Origin: Enoplolaimus lenunculus
Taxonomy: Eukaryota; Nematoda; Enoplea; Enoplida; Thoracostomopsidae
Assembly: GCA_030248215.1 (NCBI GenBank)
Contig: JASANG010001532.1
Span: 124,001-188,000 of the forward strand
DNA length: 64,000 nt
Reading direction: 5' to 3'
This document shows positions 1-10,613 of this stretch, piece after piece. Numbering within the stretch: position 1 is the first letter of the stretch; every line of letters starts with the position of its first letter. The translations under genes were made by a program, and so were the position numbers. The notes below the pieces were generated by a model. That model worked only from the letters and a program-made list of their open reading frames with translations, was not told the DNA's origin and made no database searches.

Positions 1-2741
1 GCCTTCTTTCAAGCTGCATCTGCTTCATGTATCTGATAGCCATTTCAATTATTTCAGTCTTTTCAACTCGTCCACGACCCTAAAAGTAGTATTAATACGT
101 TATACTTTAATGTAGAAATTGAACATCAATAGCACGGTAACGAATATGAAGTAGCTATTTCATTTTAGCAAGATTAGTTTTAAAAATTAAAATCTTATGT
201 GTTCAGTGGCGGATCCAGGATCTCAAAATGGGGGGACTAAAATTTCACAGGTACTAAACATATTTTTGACCCGCACACAAACCATGAACTATTGCCATAA
301 AATTGGCTTCCTTACCTTCGTTCAATAAAGGCTCGGATTCGGAAGCCAATTCATTTTTGAAAAAGCAAAATCCAGTCAGCTTCAGCAATATCCGTTTCTG
401 TTTTGTTGAATGAGTTAGAACTGCCTGCTATTTTCGGAAAATGTTTTAGCATTAGCGGTTATGGATTTCATTTTATTTCGTAGAACAGCAATTGACACTA
501 TAAATTGTTGTCGAGATGCTATTGGGGGGCCCACGACCGGGGTGGCCCGCCATGGATCCGCCATTGTATGTGTTTACTGTTAGCTTGCGGTTTGCACAGG
601 AAGGGTATTACCTTTATTTAGCAGTCATCGAGAGAGCGGATACTAGCGCAATTTAAGCTCCTAAGGCCAACCTAAAACGAGGTCAGAAAGCAAATTATGA
701 CGACATGTAAATTTGTAAGATTATTCTTGTAAAATATTATAGTAATCTGAACATTGATCTAAAACCTTTGTCTAATTTTGTTTCGCCTTAAACTCCGTCA
801 AAATCTGATGTTAAATACTTGAATTTACTAACTATAAAAATAAAAAAATTATTAAATTGATTGAATCAATCTATTTCAGTGCGGGACCATAAACGATGCT
901 CACTTACTTTTTTTAAATAAGTTTGCGGAATGAGTTTACTTAAATTTGATAAACAATTGTTCATACGATCACGACGCCGTTTTTCAATTATCCGGTGTGA
1001 CAACGGATCCTAAAACCGGTAGCGGACGACAATTTCAATTTTAAAATGTCAAACGTACTGAGCACTGTCGCTCAAAGGTGGAATATTTTTCGAGGAGATA
1101 CAACAGAAGATTTCTTTGGTGGAGAGACTTTCTTATCAAGAAACGTACAAAAAGCTTGCAATTTAAGATATCAGCTTTGATGTGTGTATATAGAAAGGGC
1201 CGCAAGCGTAAGTTTAAGCCAAAAAATTGATCTAAAGCTTAAGCTTACTCTAGGTATTGTAGTCCAGCATAGAAACGTTCCGCCCCTGACCTTTAATACA
1301 TACATGGGACACTGCTTGAAATTTATTAGACTTGAACGCCAAAGTTCAATTCCAAGCAATAATTCTAGGCTGATTCATTAATAAAAGTTGTCTAAAAATA
1401 TTGTGAGACAACTTAGAAAAAAGTCGAATTTTAGCATGAAAAAAGTAACGATATATAGCTTGCGCTAAACAAGGGCACCAGCCGTCTCTTTTTACCCTGT
1501 TTGGTCTCATTTTCTTTGGAGTCAATCGGTTATCGTCATCACAAGGCGAGATGCGGTCATATTTGTCACAATCGAATACAGTGGCATTGGTCGTTGATAC
1601 ATAGCTAGCGTCTTGGCATTCCATTTGTTTCGTTGACCTGAAAATTATACAAAGAAAAAATGCAAATTTAGTTTCCATCACAACCGATAACAGCTAGCCA
1701 GTAGCCAAGGAGTAGACCAGGTTTGGCTCATCCGCCTGTAAGAATTTTGCCTTCCCCTAGAAAACTTTCAACCTTGCTTGTAAATCATCGAAAACCCTTG
1801 TATGGCTCTCCTGAAAATTGTTTAGCCCCACCGTCAGGATGATCTGGCTACGTCCTGACTAACAATGCTCATTTTTTCAAACAAGACAACCACTTCAGGG
1901 GTACATAGTTTTTACGCCAATCCTACAATAACTTGCTCATGTCATGTCAGTTTTCACACACCTGTGAATATTAAGTTGAAATAATTCGATACTTTTCCGA
2001 CACAAGCTAGTGAACGTGTTCTAATCGGAAACAAATGGCCACTTCTGGCCATCAAAATTACGTTCTGCATCTGTTGATCTGCTATGAAACAGAGAATCTT
2101 ATGTCGCACCAAATTGTTCCTAAAAGAAATCGGGCGTCCCTAAAGGCGATCGAATGCTGTAAGCGTAAAGGTAAGTCTATGCCTAAGCTTTCCAGCCTCT
2201 TCGCCAGCGTTTCTGGGTGCCAGTGAAACGCCAGTATAATTATTAATTAACATCGGACTTAGGAGGTGCGCGCTATACTTTTGATGACGTCCGGCGCTTT
2301 CCGTCGCAGTTAGTCACCGTACGTCACCATGCGGTATTGTACTTGAATTACTCATCTACGTCGATAGCGTTTGGTTACGGACGGCGCCTTGCGACAAGTG
2401 TAACGCCACCCTTAGTAAGCTTGAGCTTACTTATATGCTTTTGCTATTAATTGCGTTTCTCACATACCTACTTTTTAACCGTTTACCATATAAAATTAAT
2501 CTTACCCAAAACATTCGGACGCAGTGTTTCGTCTGATATCAACTGTGGTTGAAACATTTGAATTCGGCAAATATTGAATTGAACCTGCGTTGAACAAATT
2601 TTGAAACCGAATCGTTTCGTAGCGATCAAAAGCACCGCCGACCATTGGTGTTTTTTGTGCCTTAGAAAATGCCGAATCCGCGGAAGTTATAGTTTGCAAC
2701 GTGGACGGTTGACGGGGCGCGCATATATCGAGACTTGCCAT
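1..2741 (-). CDS. cwo: Clockwork-orange-like bHLH repressor, 5' part
   Basis: Four exons: 2741-2506, 1637-1496, 1009-908 and 79-1 (continues off the left edge). Phases agree (2, 0, 0) and every junction is GT-AG. Exons 1 and 2 give about 126 residues with no known domain. Exon 3 encodes the basic region and helix 1, with [18 protein letters not shown] then LSKLIP; exon 4 encodes loop and helix 2, [20 protein letters not shown]. The H..E...R basic pattern is that of E-box (CANNTG) binding proteins, and the [15 protein letters not shown] block is characteristic of the clockwork orange class of bHLH-Orange repressors. An Orange domain would lie beyond the window. The intron between exons 3 and 4 falls in the HLH loop. 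Start codon 2741 opens the first exon and has a good donor (GTAAG) downstream; an upstream non-coding exon is possible. The bHLH exons are nearly certain; joining exons 1 and 2 to them rests on phase and strong splice sites. Confidence 0.85.
204..566. mobile_element. hAT-like non-autonomous element (CAGTGGCGGATCC ends)
   Basis: Ends are inverted CAGTGGCGGATCCAGG and CAATGGCGGATCCATGG. It is flanked by a perfect 8-bp duplication TATGTGTT at 196-203 and 567-574. CAG..CTG ends with 8-bp duplications are the hAT signature. It lies in an intron of the bHLH gene, with no transposase. Relatives are at 7228, 11301 and 41139. Confidence 0.85.
1185..1313. mobile_element. TelM-A element remnant
   Basis: The right half of the family is clear: AAAGCTTAAGCTTACTCTA then ACGTTCCGCCCCTGACCTTT and CATGGG. 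The left half is mostly lost, with only a short AAGCGTAAG-like core. It sits in an intron of the bHLH gene. Confidence 0.6.
2258..2416. mobile_element. Palindromic GACGG/CCGTC element
   Basis: GCTATACTTTTGATGACGTC and the end GTAACGCCACCCTTAG are partly inverted, with GTCCGGCGC and GGACGGCGCC inside. It is in an intron of the bHLH gene. The same family occurs at 12388, 18465 and 46088. Confidence 0.55.
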
Positions 2742-3039
2742 TTATAAATGTTTATTTCTTTTTGATTCTTTTTGTGTTAACAGAATATTTTTATTATGTT
2801 TATAATCAGTGCAAAATCTGAAACCTATTTGGTTTGAATTATAATAATCAAATAAGTAAAGATTCGTCGTAATATTTGTGCACTCGTAAGATAACTTTTA
2901 ATTGAAGTTACACCATTCCAAGCTGACGGGCCTCGCTGTGCCCCACCTGAACGGCTGAACTGGAGGTGAAAGGTGAATGACTGGTGTCAAAAGACAAACT
3001 GAATTTTTATTTAATGTAAAAAATAATTAACTACAACCA

Positions 3040-3090
3040 ATATCTATGTATATATATGTATATATATATATGTATATATATATTTAAAGC
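3040..3090. repeat. (TA/GTATA) microsatellite
   Basis: Alternating TATATATGTA units over about 50 bp. Confidence 0.8.
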
Positions 3091-3667
3091 TGCAATTTCA
3101 GTGTGAATGACACACGAGTTTACAGAACAATATATATCGGTTATAAAATACTGATTTTTTTGAAGATAGAATTTCTGAATGAAAAATTGACATTTTGTGC
3201 AATTCTACTAACTGACACTACGCTGCGGTTAATGCGATCACAATGAAAAACGATAGAAAGCGAAAGAGGAGAGACAGAGAGTAACACATGCTGTTACTAT
3301 AAATTTTAAGAATTTTCCGACAGAATACAACATTTTTTTGCGTAAAATGTTTGTGTATTTTCGCGATGTGGATTCATAAAGTTTAATCTTTTTGAACTTT
3401 TATACGCGGTTTTATAGTATAACACGGTGTACGCATCTTAGCCACGTTTTCGTTTTTTTCAGTACGCGGTGTTCAGAGGCGTTTAATATATATGGCAGTA
3501 CGAAATTTGAAATAATTTAGCAATTTATGATGCGCAGTCAGAGAGTAAAAATTGAATATTTGTGAACTTGACATACGATTAATAGACGTGAAGATTTGCA
3601 AAACAACCGGTACCGTATTATATGAAAACAATAGAAACAGCTACAAATAAACAAACATTGACACATA

Positions 3668-3720
3668 CAAGCAAACAAACAAACAAATAAACAAACAAAT
3701 AAACAAACTAACAAACAAGA
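3668..3720. repeat. (AAAC)n microsatellite
   Basis: Interrupted AAACA/AAATA units over about 50 bp. Confidence 0.85.
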
Positions 3721-5668
3721 CTGGGAATAGTCTTACGGGATAAAGTAGTTTTTCTATATTATATTTTCCTAAATGCGATAAACAATAAAAGTTCTCAGCA
3801 ACGTAATTGTAAAACTAACAACACTAACAAAAAAGCACCATACGAATAAACCATTTTCTCACTTTTTTATTAAACACTTTCAGAGTTCCCAAATAGTGCC
3901 AAAATTGAAGCGAACTTACTAGCACCACTGAACCACTCAGAAGCTATCATTCCATCTTCAAGAAGAGACAAGTAGTCTATTTCCTATTGGGTATATACTT
4001 GCAACAGACAGTTCGAGTATCGCCAGACCAACTTAATGCCAACCCGCTATAGGTTTCAGATGTGTTTATAGCAAATAGTAAAAATAACGCAAACGGATAA
4101 TGATCGAGATAAAGTGAACACAGATTGCAACGCTTTAAATTAGTTTTATACTAAAAAATTTACAAAAAAACAGCGAAATCACTCAAAATTCTTGAGATTG
4201 CAGCATATCTGTAAATAAACACTGAATTATGTTTTAAGTGATTTACAGCTATGATCACTTAAAAATATATTAACATAAGTTTCAATTTAATAACGGAAAC
4301 GAAAAAATAAACAACGATTATTGCCATAAAAAACAAAACGAATATCCGGTTGCACCCTGCACGATTGTGCTAGCATGAAAAAGTGAATTATTTATTTTAC
4401 TTGCAAATAAACTTCAAGTATAACTTGATATAGGTCTCGTTTACCGGAACATCCGAAGACCAAAGGTGACAATCAAACATACATTTAGGCCAATGACCCA
4501 TGCCATGCAAGTTATGGGTGTTATACCGCATAACGCAAACCATTAAAATAGGCTTTTTGAGGTTGTCTATAACGACGCATAAAGTTTAGTATTTACAGCA
4601 CGCAGATTCCAAACGTAGGTATATTTAGTCAGTTGCGCTGTCAAAAAATATATGTTTAGCTCGGATAAGGTTAACGACCCTACAGCCGTAGTTGATAATT
4701 TAAACTCACATGCGATCGAAACGTAGTGCGTGCACTATTTTCTTGCGCCGTGGTACAGGCGTAGCGTCGGATTTTAAATTTGGAGATCAAAATTGCGGGC
4801 GGATTGGTACGAAAAACTCATCATCAAAACGAGCAATCCTTAGTACGAGTTGCTCTACTGGGGGGCGGAGAGAAAACGGAAGGAAATTTTTTGAGTATAT
4901 AGAATATCAGGTCTAACAAAAGGCACAGTAATAAATTAAATTATAAAATTTGAATAAAGTGATGTTTAATACTCGAGATTCAGATTGAATGTACCGCAGT
5001 GGCGTATTGTGACAACATTAAAGGGGTCAATAGTGTTTGCACCCACGAAAACAAAATGCCTCTAATGCATCTCCCTGCATCCGCCGCCGTAGCACTTAGA
5101 TACGAAAGTTGAAGCCTATGGCTGGAGCAATACACCGTTATGTTAATATTGTTCCTTAACCGGTACATAGTGAGCGATATCGCGTATGTATCGAACTGCA
5201 ATTTGATTTCTGACGCAATTCGTTACCTGTAAGGCAAACTTTCATACAGTAAGAAACCGTTTTAAGGTAATAAAGTTATATCCTCATGGTATCAATTAAA
5301 GTACCTCCATCGGGTTCGAAAAAACTCTGATAATCCTAAGATTGTCGCTTGTGTTATTTCGGGTATGTGAAGTTTTCACTCTGGTCCACATAGGCGCTGT
5401 GGGGGGCCTCTCTTTGGGGTTGGGACCCTTAAATGAGTGGTATGGGTTGTCGCTGCTCCGGCACTGTTCTACAAAGCTCCAGCCGAAACAAAAACTGAAG
5501 GCAACAACTGCTGATAAAATTGTGAAACTTAGTCAAATTTTGTTTCAAAATCACAGCTAAAAGTTTTAACCTTCAAAACGCTACGAAATGCAACGCGATT
5601 TGCGTATTAATAACACACGTCGAAATGTCACCACGTGATATGCACAAATTGTGTACATATAAATAGCA

Positions 5669-5685
5669 ACAACAACAACAACAAC

Positions 5686-5755
<70 letters not shown>

Positions 5756-5770
5756 GTAATAATAGTAATG
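5669..5770. repeat. (CAA)n-(TAA)n microsatellite
   Basis: About seven CAA units pass into about 26 TAA units, ending with TAG interruptions. On the minus strand it would read poly-Tyr, poly-Ile or poly-Val, which is an artefact of the repeat. Confidence 0.95.
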
Positions 5771-6330
5771 CCCATTACTTATACAAGAGTTAATGTAAAT
5801 TCCATTATTACAACCATAACCTTGTGTACTACTCTGTGCGAGAATGCGCAACATGAAAAAGAATCATTGCAAAAACATGAAGTTTTTGCAACTGCAAATA
5901 AACTCTATTAATAGTTCAACACATGCTATATGAATTATCAACTTTCACGTTTGTCACATGCAGTTCCTGACGCTACTTTGGTCATGATGCTTCTATAGAC
6001 GTGCTTTTTATCGGTATAAATACTGTATACAAACTAGTGATATCGGAATATGACCAAAAGAAATTTCTACAAAGACGAGAAATAAGGTAGTTTTACATGC
6101 TTTCTGCTGAATTTTTGAGTATAAAATTCTCGCGTTCGGCTACAATAACGAATAAAACAGTAATAAAGTTATGAGTATTGGGTAGCTCACGGTATTAATC
6201 CTGTCGGACGCGTAGGGGAACCGAAATTTGGTTGCTAAAATGAATGTGAGTTCCATTGGCTCCGACTACGGCAAAAAAATTTGCTGAGATTCCGGGATTT
6301 TTAGTCTCCGGTTGCATCATGGTATATACA

Positions 6331-6548
6331 CACTGCAAACAATGGTGAGTCAAATTGACTATCTCCGAAATAGGCTTTTCCGGACTACACAAACTGAGAG
6401 AAATTAGAATTCGCCAGAGCCAAATTCGACTATTAACACGAGTCGCTCAGTGAGTCGAATCTGACTCTGGCCGAGTCGATTTTGCCTCATTTTGTGTAGT
6501 CCTGAAAAGCCTATTTCGGAGACAGTCAAATTGACTCACCATTTTTAC
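6331..6548. mobile_element. GAGTC foldback element
   Basis: Inverted ends ACTGCAAACAATGGTGAGTC and GACTCACCATTTTTAC, with AATAGGCTTTTC / GAAAAGCCTATT inside them and clustered GAGTCGAAT palindromes in the centre. Further copies are at 32110 and 39209. Confidence 0.75.
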
Positions 6549-7227
6549 ATGTTGATTTCTCATTTTTTGGTTTCATTTCAAACTTAATATATATTTACTC
6601 ATGTTCGCTTGTGAAAAATACACTAAAACCATTTGCATTCGAATTGCAAATATAAAACACATGTTTTCATGCATTACACAACGTTACGTCCTTCAAAGTA
6701 TATGTCAAGGCCGACACAATTCTGCATCATACGATGCCGTCAGAGCGAAAAGAATTGAAAAACAAATTTGTTTTATATTTTGAAATTTTCACTTTCATAC
6801 CCCGATGGAGCGTAGGTCGCATGTTCATACTGTACTCATCGGCAGATCTCAAATCGGGCCTACAAGGCCACATATCGTCAACCAGGAATCAAAGGTAAAT
6901 TTTTGAATTTACATTTACTACTAAAATTGCGTTTGGCTTCTTGCTGACTTCGCTTGCGAAATGTTTTCACTGTTGTATCGCACGATTCCCCTGTTAGAAA
7001 ATTTCAGACAACGACCACTAATTGCACGCGCAACTGCAACAAAGGTTGTTGCTCTTTCTGTGTCTCATTGTGTGCGTGCAATAAAAGTATAAACATGATG
7101 TTTCAGACTTGGGTGAAAATTTTTGCAATACCGCTGCCTCCCACAAAATTACGAATTTGCAAAGTTCGATTGAAACCGAAAGTTTGGTAAACAAACATCG
7201 AATTTAGCGCAAATGAATGATATGGCC

Positions 7228-7404
7228 CAGGGGCGTATACAAAACGAATACGGTCACTAGCGAATATAGAATGAGGGTGGTTGGCGGCGCACTCCCCCGT
7301 CAGAAATTTTTTCTGGGATAAAATGATGAGGTCTGTTTACAGTTTGCTCCCATTACAAAATTGGCACATGCGTATATAGGTTAAAATTGCTGGATCCGCC
7401 GCTG
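7228..7404. mobile_element. hAT-like element, diverged copy
   Basis: One end is CAGGGGCGTATAC and the other inverts to CAGCGGCGGATCCAGC. No target duplication is visible. Confidence 0.5.
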
Positions 7405-7664
7405 AATAGAAGAAGAGACATTTCACGGAAACTACTAAACTAAGTCAAAGAAAGGCATTTTTGTTGTTTGCAAAGTATAACCTGAAAAGGTCAAACAAAT
7501 TTATCACTCGCTATTTTCGCTCTCAAAAAATTGTTCGTCACGGTTACCCCTTTCGGAAATAAAATCTTCGCTAGATATCTTGATGTAGCTCCAGGGAGGG
7601 CTGATAGGAGGGGGCAAGACACAGTACAACTTTGAGCGATTGCGTACATAAACGTTAAGTCATG

Positions 7665-7870
7665 GGTCAATGTATATAAAGAACAGGGGTGGAACAGTAT
7701 TATAACCATACTCCCAAGTCTAAGCCTAATCCTAAGCGTAAGAATGTGCATATTCCTAAGCCTAAGCATAAACCTATGCCTAAGCCAAGGAAAAAAATTA
7801 GTCTAAAGCTTAAGCTTACTCTATTCTGGTCCTACACAAAAACGTTCCGCCCTTGATCTTTACATGGGCC
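7665..7870. mobile_element. TelM-A element with telomere-like core
   Basis: The left end GGTCAATGTATATAAAG and right end TTTACATGGGCC are inverted. The core is degenerate CCTAAG units. Flanks AAGTCATG and AAGTCATA form an 8-bp duplication with one mismatch. Confidence 0.85.
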
Positions 7871-8187
7871 AAGTCATAGATGATAAAGGGTGGATGTGTA
7901 AAATTTCATACTGTTGTAATTTGTTCAAACCGTAAAATTCTCACCAAAAGTAAATCAAATCACTAGTATTACAGATTTAGGAAAAAATTTTGGCAAGACT
8001 TATGTATAATATGTAGTTTTGTATCATCTAAGCAGAGACCGAACGAACTCCAGTAGCTTATATAACGTCTAGCTTACTGAAAGTCATTTTTACAAATGAC
8101 AGACCCTGGCCGAATTTTCGGAATACGGCCGTAGGGTTCCTACCTTTCGTGTATTTCAACCCTCGGTATAAATCCATTGCAAAAATC

Positions 8188-8393
8188 GGCCCATGTAAAG
8201 ATCTGGGGCGGAACGTTTTTCTGCGGTACTCGAAAAGAGTAAGCTTAAGCTTTAGACTAATTTTTTCACTCTGCTTAGGCTTAGGCTTAGGCTTAGGAAT
8301 ATGCTCATTCTTAGGCTAAGGCTTAGAAAAAGGCTTAGGCTTAGGAGTATGCTTATAATACTGTTCCACTCCTGTTCTTTACTTACATTGGCC
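8188..8393. mobile_element. TelM-A element, reverse orientation
   Basis: It runs GGCCCATGTAAAGATC to TTACATTGGCC with four tandem TTAGGC units in the core. The flanks are a perfect 8-bp duplication CAAAAATC (8180-8187 and 8394-8401). It lies 0.3 kb from the previous copy in opposite orientation. Confidence 0.9.
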
Positions 8394-10613
8394 CAAAAAT
8401 CAAAGGAAAGAAAAATTAGTGAGATAGCAGCAAACGTACCATTTGTATAACATTAAGGTTTGCAATGGCAATCCTAAATAAACCACGAGAGCAAAGCAAG
8501 CGATAAACAAAAACGTATTAAATCAATCAGCAACAGTTGTAAAACATTTTGTGGTTCATGGATTGACGGGACATGACAAACCAGACCCTTATCTGGGTTT
8601 GTATCCGGTAGAGGGGTTGCAATAAACCTGTTTCAGTTAATTGGAAATAAAAACCCACAGAATTTACTGGTACGGTCTGTAAATGGCTAACACGACAATT
8701 TGACAACCACTGTCAGAGCAGGCAGGGGCAGGGGCTCCCTTTAAACTTTATGGTAGGAGCCGGAACGCAGTGGTAGATTGAGGAGTTGTTGGCGAGAGAT
8801 ACGAGGATGTCCGATCACCCCTCCGAATTTTGCTGTGAAGACCGACACGCTTCCGGAAATAACTATTTCAACAAAAGCAGCGAAATGTTTGAGTTTTGAT
8901 GTGAATTCAAACCACAGCGCCACGGCCAGGGCATTAAAGCCACTGCCCGTCATGGGCGTAGCTGTGATTTTTGTTTGTGATGCACACAAATACCTTAAAT
9001 ATATAGTGCGTTAATCATACAAAAACAGTCATTAAACACACAACAACGCATGAGAAAATAAAGTTTGGCATGTATACCACTGAAGCAATGAGGACAGTTT
9101 TTGTTTAAAATAGTTGGCGTGCAAACCGTCTCTGATGGTCAGGGTACATCCGGAGGCTGCGTTCGGCTCCAGCCAAAAAATAGACTTCCGGCTGCGGTGA
9201 AATTTTTGCCAAAGGTTCTGTTAATTTTAGGTAATGAAATTTTTCGTATTTTTGTAAAAGTTTTGGCCGTCATCGACTTGACTTCTAAATTTTTGGGGCT
9301 ATTTTGAAAGCTGTAATTGCAACGAAGTTTTGACCTCTGGTTGTACATTTGTTTGTGAGTGACGTGCAATTGTTCAATTTAAAAGCGAATCATAAATTTA
9401 GGTTCCTAAACTTAAAATATTAAAAAATATCTATTATTTTTGATCAAAATTTACAGCATTAGCAAGCAAAACGTTGCGTATTCAACTGTGTATGGATACT
9501 GCAATATTAAACTTTGAAGATGCTGTTGTGTCATGCGCTTTGATCGCTATTCTAGTCAATTTCAGCTTATATTTTTACAATCCGTTTACGCCCTACTAAA
9601 GTCTTTTACTTCGGATGCATTACACGTTCATATTCATAGGTATGTGCACCAATTTTGTTTCTATTTATTTTACTCGCTGTTTTCAACGTTAGCCATAATT
9701 TAATTTCCTAGAATTTACTGCGAAATTTTCATACTTTTGCGTTAACAAAGCAAGTTTCTAGAATATTGCTAATCCATGTAAGCTTTATTTTTAACGGAGT
9801 TTTTTTCAAATTCAGTTGAGGAAAATGTTTCGCTTGAAAATACATGATTCACTTCTATGGTGTTTTACGAGCTTCATTTTGATTGGAAATGCAGTGAATT
9901 ATTTTGACAAAGGCAACAAAGACGTTAACAGTCCAGATCATAACACCAGACGACGATGTTTCGGGCCTGCCTGTGATCTTTATTTCGAAATATTTCAAAA
10001 ACTTTAGCGATTTGAAACCGAGTAACATGGTGCAATTCAATGTGTATATTTGTTCAAACTGTGAGTCTCAGTTACGACGAGGACCGTAATTTTTTGCATT
10101 GGATTCTGAAGGGCCTACCGCTCGCTGAATCCCTCTCGATTTCAATTGACGCTATGCTGGACGGGAGGCTGTCGTGCAGTAGCCTCCAAATCCTCCACTG
10201 TAAATGATTCTTTAAGTCTCTTTTCCCCGCATTTCGGTTGTGTGCGGTGGAAGTAAAAAATATGCCAGCGTAGGATTAGGTATAAGCGTAGGCTTATGCC
10301 TAGGTTTAGGCTTAGACTTAGGATTAAACTCGTGGCAGAAGAAACGGACTTACAAGTAGCGAACACTGCTAGCGCTGTCCCAGAGTCCCAGCTGATCTGA
10401 TGTCTCTAGCGAGCGGTTATATCGAACTTCGATGGAGGTGGCTTTGGCTATAGACTAATACAGGCTCACATTTATGATTTAACTTTCATGAAGAAACTGT
10501 AAAAATTCATCTATTTGTTTTCAGACTATGTCGCATTGAAATATGAAACCAAGCGAATAGGTATAGCATATATATTAGCACAGTAATAAGCCGGTTTTAT
10601 GTTTAATGTTGCC

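Larger units (their letters stand above)
2742..10613. other. 7.9-kb intergenic region between divergent genes
   Basis: It lies between the start of the minus-strand bHLH gene and the plus-strand TIL gene, so promoters of both should be at its two ends, though I recognise no motif. It contains simple repeats, a foldback element and three transposon copies listed separately. Longer open frames (for example 8741-8989 and 9139-9369) overlap open frames on the other strand and show no domain or splice pattern. Confidence 0.7.

Noticed and set aside
5573-5854. Poly-Tyr and poly-Ile open frames
   Set aside because: Translation of the (TAA)n microsatellite.
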